Notes: generated by a model not told the origin, from the letters alone. Shown: positions 1-4,670, counted from the first letter of the stretch. The stretch: 5,029 nt of DNA from an uncultured Chloroflexota bacterium (GCA_913030785.1 CAJWER010000225.1:1-5029); one strand, 5' to 3'. A program made the numbers and translations.

Positions 1-145
1 GATTATCGTACTGGTATGGTGCCAATAGTCCTGGGTTATTTCCGATGTTGTAGTAGAAGTACATGTCCTTCCACGGTTGACCATCGTTGTCTGGAAAGGA
101 AAGAAGTCTGATCGTGGCTTCTTCTCCTTCCTGGGGTCGCCACAT
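1..145 (-). CDS. Partial phage gp32-like single-stranded DNA-binding protein
   Basis: The minus strand reads from an ATG at 145 to the window edge without a stop (48 codons). It begins MWRPQEGEEATIRLL and continues with WKDMYFYYNIG and PGLLAP. The pattern W-x-P-x-x-G, then I-R-L-L, then aromatic Y/F-Y-Y-N, then L-x-P resembles the start of the core domain of T4 gp32-like ssDNA-binding proteins of marine tailed phages, which coat single-stranded DNA during replication and recombination. A GAGGAAACACC tract precedes the ATG with ribosome-binding-site spacing, and an in-frame TGA lies just upstream, so 145 could be a true start. However, T4-like proteins usually have a short N-terminal arm before this tryptophan. 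The ATG may therefore be accidental, and the gene may be cut here by the junction with the permease fragment. Its base composition is more AT-rich than the genes to the right. I assign the family by recalled motif pattern only. The C-terminus is outside the window. Confidence 0.42.
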   Translation of the reverse strand, partial: MWRPQEGEEATIRLLSFPDNDGQPWKDMYFYYNIGNNPGLLAPYQYDN

Positions 146-150
146 GGTGT

Positions 151-448
151 TTCCTCACCGGTGGCTACGTGGCACAACTGGTGGGCGCGGTGGACGCCCT
201 GATCTGCCTCGTTGCCGGCAATATGATTGGCGTCTTTCTCGCGAGTCTTCCCCTCTCCTTTGCATGCCAGCGAAACGGATTGGAGCAGATCGATGTCTGC
301 AAACCGGCTTTCGGCCCAAAGGGAATCACCGTCGTTCTGTTGCTCTACCTGATCAATATGCTGGGCTGGTCAGGGCTGATTCTCGTCATGTTCGGAAATG
401 GCATCCGGAATATCGCACTGGCTCTCGGCTACGAAGCCGGACCATGGG
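151..448 (+). pseudogene. Internal fragment of an NCS1-type (cytosine/purine/allantoin) permease
   Basis: The plus strand encodes about 98 residues running FLTGGYVAQLVGAVDALICL, then GNMIGVFLASLPLSFA, then NGLEQIDVCKPAFGPKG, then a second hydrophobic stretch ending GWSGLILVMFGNGIRNIALA. Two long hydrophobic segments (roughly 175-260 and 330-400) separated by a polar loop with the G-L-x(n)-FG-x-x-G pattern match transmembrane helices 2 and 3 of the nucleobase:cation symporter 1 family. Those inner-membrane transporters take up nucleobases, allantoin or related compounds and are usually 430-500 residues long. Here the start and at least two thirds of the protein are missing. The similarity stops near GYEAGPWVV at about 448, although the reading frame stays open to 708. 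The upstream side continues in frame at least to FLTGG, which shows this is an internal piece and not a gene beginning at the GTG at 169. It is non-functional as it stands. Confidence 0.6.
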
Positions 449-635
449 TGGTCAGCGTCGGCGTCTTGTCGAGCGTCACGGAAGTCCCGTCCGTTGTAGA
501 GGTCACCTGGGTTCCTGCGTTGCCGGCCGTGTCGGCGAAGTCGATCGTAAAGGCGACCGCGCCCTCGGTGTCCCCGGATGCCAGGGTGAACGCCGCCGTC
601 CAGTTGCTTGCCACGGTCGATATCTGGGTGGACCT
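447..635 (-). pseudogene. Fragment of a bacterial Ig-like repeat (surface/adhesin-type protein)
   Basis: The minus strand encodes VASNWTAAFTLASGDTEG, then AFTIDFADTAGNAGTQV, then TDGTSVTLDKTPTLTT. This is the second half of one Ig-like beta-sandwich repeat: the N-W-T-A-x-x-T-L/M strand, the S-G-D-T-E-G turn, the D-x-A-G-N-x-G motif and the closing D-K-T-x-P-T-L linker. Such repeats occur in tandem in long secreted or cell-surface proteins of marine bacteria. Only about 60 residues are recognisable, and neither neighbouring repeat is present. The flanking DNA belongs to other protein families read from the opposite strand. The minus frame itself is open from a GTG at 833 to 429, but residues upstream of position 635 do not look like Ig repeat. 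The usual DKTAPTLT linker appears here as DKTPTLT, one residue shorter. I treat it as a gene remnant. Confidence 0.62.
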
Positions 636-708
636 GGGATCCATTGCACCGGAGAGGATAGAAGAGCTCAAAGCGGTGTCCGGGTGGTCCTGGGACGCAA
701 GAACATAG
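634..708 (+). pseudogene. Fragment of a helicase-associated (HA) domain
   Basis: The plus strand reads LGSIAPERIEELKAVSGWSW followed by DART and a TAG stop at 706-708. The pattern L-x-x-E-R-I-x-x-L-x-x-x-x-G-W-x-W-D matches one repeat of the helicase-associated domain (PF03457 type), a small three-helix DNA-binding repeat found in tandem at the C-terminus of some phage, plasmid and island-borne helicases. Only about 24 residues of a domain of about 65 residues are present. In a normal protein the W-D would be followed by further residues of the repeat, but here a stop follows four codons later. It lies in the same open frame as the permease fragment upstream, with antisense Ig-like sequence between them. 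It is short, so the family call rests mainly on the G-W-x-W-D motif and the preceding helix. Confidence 0.45.
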
Positions 709-763
709 ATTGAGATTGGTGTAGTAAGAGCCGCTTCCAGAGGCAGTCTCATGCGGGGTGTGA

Positions 764-803
764 TGAAGGTTAAAAGTGCGAATGTGAAGTTTTCGTGAAG
801 TTC
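764..803 (+). promoter_or_regulatory. Three phased direct repeats TGAAGKTT (possible response-regulator site)
   Basis: TGAAGGTT at 764, TGAAGTTT at 785 and TGAAGTTC at 796 lie on one strand. The starts are 21 and 11 bases apart, close to two turns and one turn of the helix. Direct repeats with 11-bp spacing are typical of sites bound by OmpR/PhoB-type response regulators. No downstream gene with a matching start is visible, so this may be a relic or a chance occurrence. Confidence 0.2.
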
Positions 804-824
804 GGAGGCGATTTCACGAGCGAA

Positions 825-853
825 GGGGCTCACAGCTATTTGACGTGAGCCCC
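825..853 (-). terminator. GC-rich hairpin downstream of the tRNA-Lys 3' half
   Basis: GGGGCTCAC at 825-833 and GTGAGCCCC at 845-853 form a perfect 9-bp stem with an 11-base loop. It starts 24 bases beyond the tRNA 3' end in the tRNA reading direction, a usual place for a tRNA transcription terminator. There is no run of Ts on the far side in either direction, so intrinsic termination would be weak, and a role in RNA processing is also possible. Confidence 0.45.
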
Positions 854-876
854 GTTGTTATGGGGTGAAGAGGGAG

Positions 877-926
877 TGGGCCGGCAGGGATTCGAACCCT
901 GGACACTCGGATTAAAAGTCCGATGT
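877..926 (-). tRNA. tRNA-Lys(UUU), 3' half only: att-site remnant
   Basis: Read on the minus strand, the sequence gives an anticodon stem-loop with arms TCGGA (923-919) and TCCGA (911-907), loop CTTTTAA and anticodon TTT at 916-914. It continues with a 5-base variable loop, the T-arm CAGGG-TTCGAAT-CCCTG, the acceptor 3' strand CCGGCCC and discriminator A at 877. No CCA is encoded. A working gene would need GGGCCGG plus a D-arm upstream. Instead, the DNA above 926 reads GGTACGGGCTAC and then unrelated sequence, so the acceptor 5' strand and D-arm are absent and this copy cannot make a tRNA. A truncation starting at the anticodon stem is what site-specific integration into a tRNA gene leaves at the distal end of an island. 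By that logic, DNA above 926 is element and DNA below 877 is the old chromosomal flank. Confidence 0.85.
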
Positions 927-989
927 AGCCCGTACCAGCATTTACCGTGATTTACCGCGCAAGCTCTTCGTGTAGGCGTGCACGGGCTA
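926..989. repeat. 8-bp inverted repeat at the att junction
   Basis: TAGCCCGT at 926-933 and ACGGGCTA at 982-989 are perfect reverse complements. The left arm begins exactly where tRNA similarity ends. Between them lie two copies of ATTTACCG. Inverted arms next to a tRNA-anticodon crossover fit core-type integrase sites, but the 48-base separation is longer than for classical core sites, so the role is uncertain. Confidence 0.4.
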
Positions 990-1020
990 TGAGTTTATCG
1001 TCCCGTCCCGTCGTTTATCG
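940..1020 (+). repeat. Four phased copies of TTTAYCG (candidate integrase/excisionase arm sites)
   Basis: TTTACCG occurs at 941-947 and 951-957, and TTTATCG at 994-1000 and 1014-1020, all in the same orientation. The first pair extends to ATTTACCG with a period of exactly 10. The second pair extends to GTTTATCG with a period of exactly 20, with TCCCGTCCCG between the copies. Spacings of one and two helical turns beside a truncated tRNA are typical of arm-type binding sites of tyrosine recombinases or their directionality factors. The protein that would bind is not encoded in this window. Confidence 0.45.
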
Positions 1021-1037
1021 CCCATTACCAGAGTTTA

Positions 1038-1058
1038 GGGACGCAAATGGGACGCAAG
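1038..1058 (+). repeat. Tandem direct repeat GGGACGCAAR
   Basis: GGGACGCAAA at 1038-1047 and GGGACGCAAG at 1049-1058 are near-identical decamers with a period of 11. They lie about 110 bp from the tRNA junction. They continue the series of helically spaced repeats and may be a second class of recombinase arm site. An exact 11-base copy (TGGGACGCAAG) also occurs at 691-701 on the other side of the tRNA fragment. Confidence 0.4.
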
Positions 1059-1247
1059 GCCGACCGGCTCATCTACCCCTCTCCAGCCTGCCTCTGGGGG
1101 TCGTATACGCCTAGGGTCAGGGGGGGCGAGGGTATGGAGGCTCTGGGCAGGACTACGAGGGGACTAGTAGGTGGATGGCGAGGACGTTACCAAGGCTTAT
1201 AAGGCTGTTGTGCTACATCCCGTACGACCTAGGCTCCTCGCCGACAA
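1059..1247. other. Gene-free spacer between the att repeats and the PhyH gene
   Basis: With the att repeats, the gene-free interval runs from about 928 to 1247. This part is rich in G-runs and CTAG tetramers and holds no ORF with recognisable protein similarity and no integrase remnant. It contains one arm of the long inverted repeat described at 1087-1145. No convincing T-tailed terminator follows the PhyH stop codon. Confidence 0.6.
1087..1145 (+). repeat. Left arm of a diverged inverted repeat flanking the PhyH gene
   Basis: The first 14 bases, CCTGCCTCTGGGGG at 1087-1100, are the exact reverse complement of 2511-2524. Similarity continues with GTATA, GCCTAG, CGAGGG and CTCTG in the same order, giving an imperfect match across about 60 bases. 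Together the arms bracket the dioxygenase gene. This may be the end of a mobile cassette or one copy of a dispersed intergenic repeat. Confidence 0.5.
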
Positions 1248-2174
1248 TCAGAGATTAATGTTGGAAGGTGCGTCCTCTTTAACCCAGGCCATCAGCGGAA
1301 TATCGTCCTGATTCTGGGTGAGCCAGTGTTGTGACGAGGGGTGAAATTCTGGGTCATCGCCCAACGGATTGTTGTCAGTGGCCAGGGCGCCTAGCAACTG
1401 GCGCCGGATCGGTGAACTGCCGGCTATCAGATCGGGATCCTGTTGGACGTAGTCCGTGGGACGGAGCCATCGGTAGTGGTAGCCTACATGCATTATCTTC
1501 CGAGTCTTGTCGGACAGGTTTGGACCGACACAGTGCCAGGTGGCGGTGCGCCACAGTACGGCAGCCCCTGGCGGCAGTTTAAGTTCGACCGCGTCGCCTG
1601 GGTCTACCTTGTAATTCATATCGCGCAGCTCTTGCGGTTTACGCTTGTGGCTGCCCGGTACCATCCAAAGGTTGCCGGAGTTAGACTCGTTTAGGTCAGA
1701 GAGCACGTAGAACGCTTTGACCTCCATGAAGGGTAAGCGTCCGTCAAGCGAAGGTGCTTCAAACAGGTGATCGTCGGCCAGATCCGGATGCCAGACGACG
1801 TTGCGGTAGCCGGCTTGATGGTCTGCACCCTTACCACTGCCAAGATCACCAGCTTGGAGATGGCTCGGGTATGGTGGACGGTAGTCCAAGTGAGTGGTTC
1901 GGATCTGGATGTTCCAACCAATAGCGTCAACCACCAACGGCAGCATCCTGGGGTGGTCGATCAGGTCGAGGAACGCGTCGTGGTGGGCCAGCGCGTTGCG
2001 GATGGCAAAGGGGTCATCGGGCCCCAGACCTTTGGCACGCCGTACCTTCGTTCCCACCTCGTCGACCGCCGACAGTAGCCGATCTAATTCATCCGAGGTG
2101 AAAAAGTGCTCGAGGATTATAAATCCATTCGTCTCGAAGTCTCTCTTTTGTTTTTCGGTCATCGCTATCGACAT
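1248..2174 (-). CDS. Phytanoyl-CoA dioxygenase (PhyH) family Fe(II)/2-oxoglutarate-dependent oxygenase
   Basis: A complete gene of 308 residues, a usual length for the family. These cytosolic enzymes use Fe(II), O2 and 2-oxoglutarate to hydroxylate a small molecule, releasing succinate and CO2. The N-terminal helical part (about 6-80, including FETNGFIILEHFFT) is typical of PhyH proteins. The double-stranded beta-helix follows. The iron-binding facial triad is intact: H129-x-D131 in WHPD and the distal H214 in ATWHCVGPNLSD, with R225 in place to bind the 2-oxoglutarate carboxylate. SGNLWMVPGSHK (166-177) is the usual family strand and turn. The ATG at 2174 is supported by GAGGG at 2180-2184. 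The substrate cannot be read from sequence. Bacterial members act on many compounds, and the human phytanoyl-CoA reaction should not be assumed. It is transcribed away from the glycosidase-like gene and towards the att region, flanked by a long inverted repeat. Confidence 0.92.
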   Translation of the reverse strand: MSIAMTEKQKRDFETNGFIILEHFFTSDELDRLLSAVDEVGTKVRRAKGLGPDDPFAIRNALAHHDAFLDLIDHPRMLPLVVDAIGWNIQIRTTHLDYRPPYPSHLQAGDLGSGKGADHQAGYRNVVWHPDLADDHLFEAPSLDGRLPFMEVKAFYVLSDLNESNSGNLWMVPGSHKRKPQELRDMNYKVDPGDAVELKLPPGAAVLWRTATWHCVGPNLSDKTRKIMHVGYHYRWLRPTDYVQQDPDLIAGSSPIRRQLLGALATDNNPLGDDPEFHPSSQHWLTQNQDDIPLMAWVKEDAPSNINL

Positions 2175-2179
2175 AAAGT

Positions 2180-2184
2180 CCCTC
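2180..2184 (-). promoter_or_regulatory. Ribosome binding site of the PhyH gene
   Basis: GAGGG on the minus strand, five bases from the ATG at 2174. It decides between that start and a second in-frame ATG four codons later (MSIAM), which has no such tract. Confidence 0.6.
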
Positions 2185-2204
2185 GTTGATTCTTAGCAGG
2201 GATT

Positions 2205-2226
2205 CCCCAAATCAACTGCATTGGGG
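2205..2226. promoter_or_regulatory. Inverted repeat upstream of the PhyH gene (operator or leader hairpin)
   Basis: CCCCAA at 2205-2210 and TTGGGG at 2221-2226 are perfect reverse complements with a 10-base spacer, giving a 16-bp centre-to-centre symmetry about 40 bases upstream of the dioxygenase start. The position suits a repressor operator or a 5' leader hairpin. The site is short enough to arise by chance. Confidence 0.28.
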
Positions 2227-2297
2227 CAACTCGTGCCATGAACTCCGATCGGGGCTAATGCTACTCCAGCTAGAAGACGCGGTCAAACCTCATCTAC

Positions 2298-2430
2298 GGA
2301 CTCCAAGCCTAGTCAATGGGACTCCAAGGTTCAACAATTCCAATGTCTCTGTACGAATACGGTTCTCAGCCCTCCATTTTATCAGGTGACATTTGCCAGC
2401 AAACTACGGACTAGGCGAGGGGGGACTCCA
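2298..2430 (+). repeat. GGACTCCA direct repeats
   Basis: GGACTCCAA occurs at 2298-2306 and 2319-2327, exactly 21 bases apart (two helical turns). A third copy lacking the last base, GGACTCCA, lies at 2423-2430. CTACGGACT, which overlaps the first copy, recurs at 2404-2412. These could be regulator binding sites between the divergent genes or decayed repeat units. Confidence 0.3.
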
Positions 2431-2464
2431 GAGGCTCTGACTCACACGCACAGCCAGCCCCGAT

Positions 2465-2524
2465 CAGAGCAGCCACGACCCTCGTCCCCGTTGCCCTCTA
2501 GGCTATACTGCCCCCAGAGGCAGG
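2465..2524 (-). repeat. Right arm of the diverged inverted repeat flanking the PhyH gene
   Basis: CCCCCAGAGGCAGG at 2511-2524 is the exact reverse complement of 1087-1100. Reading leftwards on the minus strand, the arm continues with GTATA, GCCTAG, CGAGGG and CTCTG in the same order as the left arm, with one or two small gaps. It ends about 245 bases before the glycosidase-like gene start. Confidence 0.5.
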
Positions 2525-2537
2525 TCAGGTCATATCC

Positions 2538-2553
2538 ACGTTGCTACCAACGT
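2538..2553. promoter_or_regulatory. Compact palindrome ACGTTG-ctac-CAACGT
   Basis: A perfect 6-bp stem with a 4-base spacer, about 217 bases upstream of the glycosidase-like gene start. It could be an operator for a dimeric regulator or a small hairpin. There is no T-run, so it is not an intrinsic terminator. Confidence 0.3.
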
Positions 2554-2705
2554 TCCGGGGTCGGCAACTGAAAGCCTAATGCATGTACGAGATCGACTAT
2601 CGTAGCCCGACTCTGAATTTCGGATCCATCGATCCGTCTCCGTGGGAATTCCCATGGCACCGTATGAACCTGACTCTTGCGGTGTATGCTATTGCGACCC
2701 GAATC

Positions 2706-2724
2706 GGAAAGGGCGTCGCCGATG
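2706..2724 (+). promoter_or_regulatory. Alternative ribosome binding site and start (ATG 2722) for the glycosidase-like gene
   Basis: GGAAAGG at 2706-2712 lies nine bases before the in-frame ATG at 2722, a better purine tract than anything before the ATG at 2770. If used, the protein would have 617 residues and a low-complexity N-terminal tail. Family similarity, as I recognise it, only begins about 27 residues after 2770, so it does not decide between the starts. Confidence 0.35.
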
Positions 2725-2769
2725 GGAAATGCGGACCCCGGAAATCCTCACTCGCCCGGTCGTGGACCT

Positions 2770-4575
2770 ATGCCTAGCCAGAGCCCTGGCCCCCAGGGTG
2801 CTAAGCGTAACGACTACATCGCTGATCGAGGGTACACCGCTGCGCCGGTCTACCTGACGGACCTGGATCGACGCGTTCCGGCCGGCACCTCGTCGCCAAC
2901 GGCCAAGAGGCGGAAGTGGCGGGCCCTTGAGTACGAGGCTGACGCTCTCGCAGGGACCACGCTTCTGGCCGGGCCCGAGACCGAGGCACCCGAGATCACG
3001 CTTGGCGTGGGCGTGTCCGGGTGGCACGCTATCTCCTTTGGCATTTTCGAGGGCCATGGCATACTCAGGGAACCTCTCAAACTCTTGTCCCGCTTGAGCG
3101 GCGATAGCACATTCTCAATCCTTACCTGGCAGCCCGATGACACGACGGGCGCGCGCATTGTCGAGCTTTTCTGGCGTGTGGCGGACTTGACGGGGCAGGA
3201 ACTGGTGCTGGGGCAGATGGGAGTCCGCGCGACGGAAGGAGACGGGCCCGGATCGGTCCAGTGCTTCAACGCCGGCGTGGCCTACGTGAAACTGACGCCA
3301 CTGGACGAGCAGGAGGTCGATGCCCTGGTGGCCGACCGCGAGCGTGCCGATACGCGGCGGTTGTGGGCCCACAACGACGCCTGGTCCATGCATTACGCAT
3401 ATCGCCAGACGAGTGTGGAAGAGATCAGGCGCCAGATGGAGCCGTTCCGCGACTCCGATTTCGCCCGAATCTTGTGGGAGGTCGGGGGCGGCGATAGCCT
3501 GCTCTATTCCACGAAGATAGCCAGGCTGCAAACCCACGACGACCTCGACGATTTTGCTCGCCCCGGCGAGCGCTGGGCTGCGGAGAGCCTCCGTTTGCTG
3601 CGGAACAGCGGTATCGACCCCTTCGAGGTCTCTATCGCCCATGCCCACGCCCTGGGAATGGAGTTCCATGCAGGATACCGCGTCGCGAACTTCTATGGTC
3701 CACCTCCCCAGGATTACGGTCGGTACGATTCCTTCTACCACAGGCATCCGGAACTACGGGGAGTCGACCGTGATGGCAACCGAACGCCGCGCATCGCCTA
3801 CAGCTACCCTGAGACAAGGAAGTACGTACTCTCGCTGCTCGAGGAGATCGCGACCTATCCCGTCGACGGGATAGGGATCATGTACAACCGACGCCCGCCC
3901 ATCGTGGAATACGAGCCGCCACTCGTGGACGGCTTTATCGCTAGGTTTGGCGAGGACCCGCGGCAGCTGGATTCGCGAGACTCGCGGTGGCTGTCATATC
4001 GCGCGGAGGTACTAACCGGCTTTATGCGTGAGGTCCGCCGAGCCATGGACGGCGTGGCCGAGCGGCACAACCGGCCCCGGCGCATCGAGGTCTCCGCCAT
4101 TGTGTCCGGCGACGAACAGGAGAACCTTCTCTTCGGGCTGGATCTGAAGGCATGGGTGGACGAGGGTTTGGTGGATACCCTTATCGGGTACTCCTCGATA
4201 CCGCGGTTCGACGCTGCCACTGCGGGAAGGACCGAGTCCTGGAAGAAAATCGACGATGTGAATTATCTAGTCTCGCTGACGCGGGGCACCGCCTGCAGGC
4301 TCGCCATCAACATCATGCCGCGCCGGATGAGCCCGGAGGCGTACAGGCTGAAAGCGGCGGCACTCTACGGCGCAGGCGTCGAAGACCTGTTCCTGTGGGA
4401 CTCGGACGCCGGCAACCGCGCTGACTTTGGTGAGGCATTCAGCGCACTCCGGCGCCTTGGCCATCGGGAAGAGGTCGCAGCGTGGGTGGCATCGAGCCAG
4501 TCGTCTCTGCGCGTCCCCGGAATGGACGTCCGCCGACTAGGCGACTTCGATGTCAGCTACGAGGTTCCAGAGTAA
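2770..4575 (+). CDS. Glycosidase-like (GHL10-type) TIM-barrel protein, uncharacterised
   Basis: From the ATG at 2770 the product has 601 residues and no signal peptide or membrane segment, so it is probably cytosolic. Residues 27-190 look like an N-terminal beta-rich domain (APVYLTDLDRRVPAGT, LLAGPETEAPEITL, GWHAISFGIF). Residues 195-560 look like a (beta/alpha)8 barrel: LWAHNDAW, then the strand with MEFHAGYRV (H300, R304), then HPELRGVDRDGNRTPRIAYS, then VDGIGIMYNRRPP, RIEVSAIVSGDEQ, CRLAINIMPRR and EDLFLWDSDA. The order HPEL-x(3)-DRDG, a helix, then V-D-G-I-x-I resembles family-10-like putative glycosyl hydrolases. The acid/base pair cannot be assigned with confidence; E379, E382 or D447/E449 are possible. 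The start is uncertain: an in-frame ATG at 2722, preceded by GGAAAGG, adds 16 residues, and the frame is open back to a TTG at 2677. The extra Gly/Pro/Ser-rich residues look unconserved. Substrate unknown. Confidence 0.82.
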   Translation: MPSQSPGPQGAKRNDYIADRGYTAAPVYLTDLDRRVPAGTSSPTAKRRKWRALEYEADALAGTTLLAGPETEAPEITLGVGVSGWHAISFGIFEGHGILREPLKLLSRLSGDSTFSILTWQPDDTTGARIVELFWRVADLTGQELVLGQMGVRATEGDGPGSVQCFNAGVAYVKLTPLDEQEVDALVADRERADTRRLWAHNDAWSMHYAYRQTSVEEIRRQMEPFRDSDFARILWEVGGGDSLLYSTKIARLQTHDDLDDFARPGERWAAESLRLLRNSGIDPFEVSIAHAHALGMEFHAGYRVANFYGPPPQDYGRYDSFYHRHPELRGVDRDGNRTPRIAYSYPETRKYVLSLLEEIATYPVDGIGIMYNRRPPIVEYEPPLVDGFIARFGEDPRQLDSRDSRWLSYRAEVLTGFMREVRRAMDGVAERHNRPRRIEVSAIVSGDEQENLLFGLDLKAWVDEGLVDTLIGYSSIPRFDAATAGRTESWKKIDDVNYLVSLTRGTACRLAINIMPRRMSPEAYRLKAAALYGAGVEDLFLWDSDAGNRADFGEAFSALRRLGHREEVAAWVASSQSSLRVPGMDVRRLGDFDVSYEVPE

Positions 4576-4670
4576 CGCGAGCGCAGACTAGCACTGTGGT
4601 TCATGCTGGTTGCACTTACTGCTGCCCCACTATCAACTGACACTCCCCCTTTTGCCTCCGATGTCTGACA

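Larger units (their letters stand above)
2175..2769. other. Long divergent intergenic region without a convincing gene
   Basis: About 595 bases between two divergent genes. Short open frames exist (for example from 2186, 2386, 2583 and 2642), but none shows recognisable protein similarity, and the region is broken by many repeats and CTAG tetramers. It must hold promoters for both genes, yet I see no strong -35/-10 pair. Contents noted separately are a 6-bp inverted repeat near the PhyH start, phased GGACTCCAA repeats, the right arm of the long inverted repeat and a compact hairpin at 2538-2553. Confidence 0.55.

Noticed and set aside
143..643. The mosaic breakpoints lie near CATG (143, 442) and GATC (639), as if joined at restriction sites.
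   Set aside because: Several further CATG and GATC sites occur inside the fragments without breaks, and the breakpoints can be placed only to within several bases. I kept the chimera question but not this mechanism.
87..713. A 208-codon plus-strand frame rich in arginine and glycine.
   Set aside because: It is out of frame with the permease and HA fragments, has no recognisable domain and has the residue bias of a shadow frame.
705..800. Minus-strand reading with HETASGSGSYYTNLNL, which looks somewhat protein-like.
   Set aside because: Too short, no start, no family recognised, and it overlaps non-coding repeats next to the tRNA hairpin.
940..1058. CRISPR-like array, considered because of the short repeats.
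   Set aside because: Repeats are only 7-10 bases, spacings are 10-43 bases and irregular, and there are no spacers of constant length or cas genes.
1059..1247. Possible degenerate integrase gene between the att repeats and the PhyH gene.
   Set aside because: No frame shows the R-H-R-Y residues or other tyrosine recombinase motifs, and the stretch is too short and G-rich.
2622..2657. Dense cluster of six-base palindromes (GGATCC, ATCGAT, GAATTC, CCATGG) that looks like a cloning polylinker.
   Set aside because: No vector backbone sequence is recognisable on either side and the order does not match a polylinker I know. Four common palindromes in 36 bases can arise by chance.
3115..3747. A 210-codon minus-strand frame inside the glycosidase-like gene.
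   Set aside because: It is antisense to a well-supported gene, has no recognisable domain and is typical of long shadow frames in GC-rich coding DNA.
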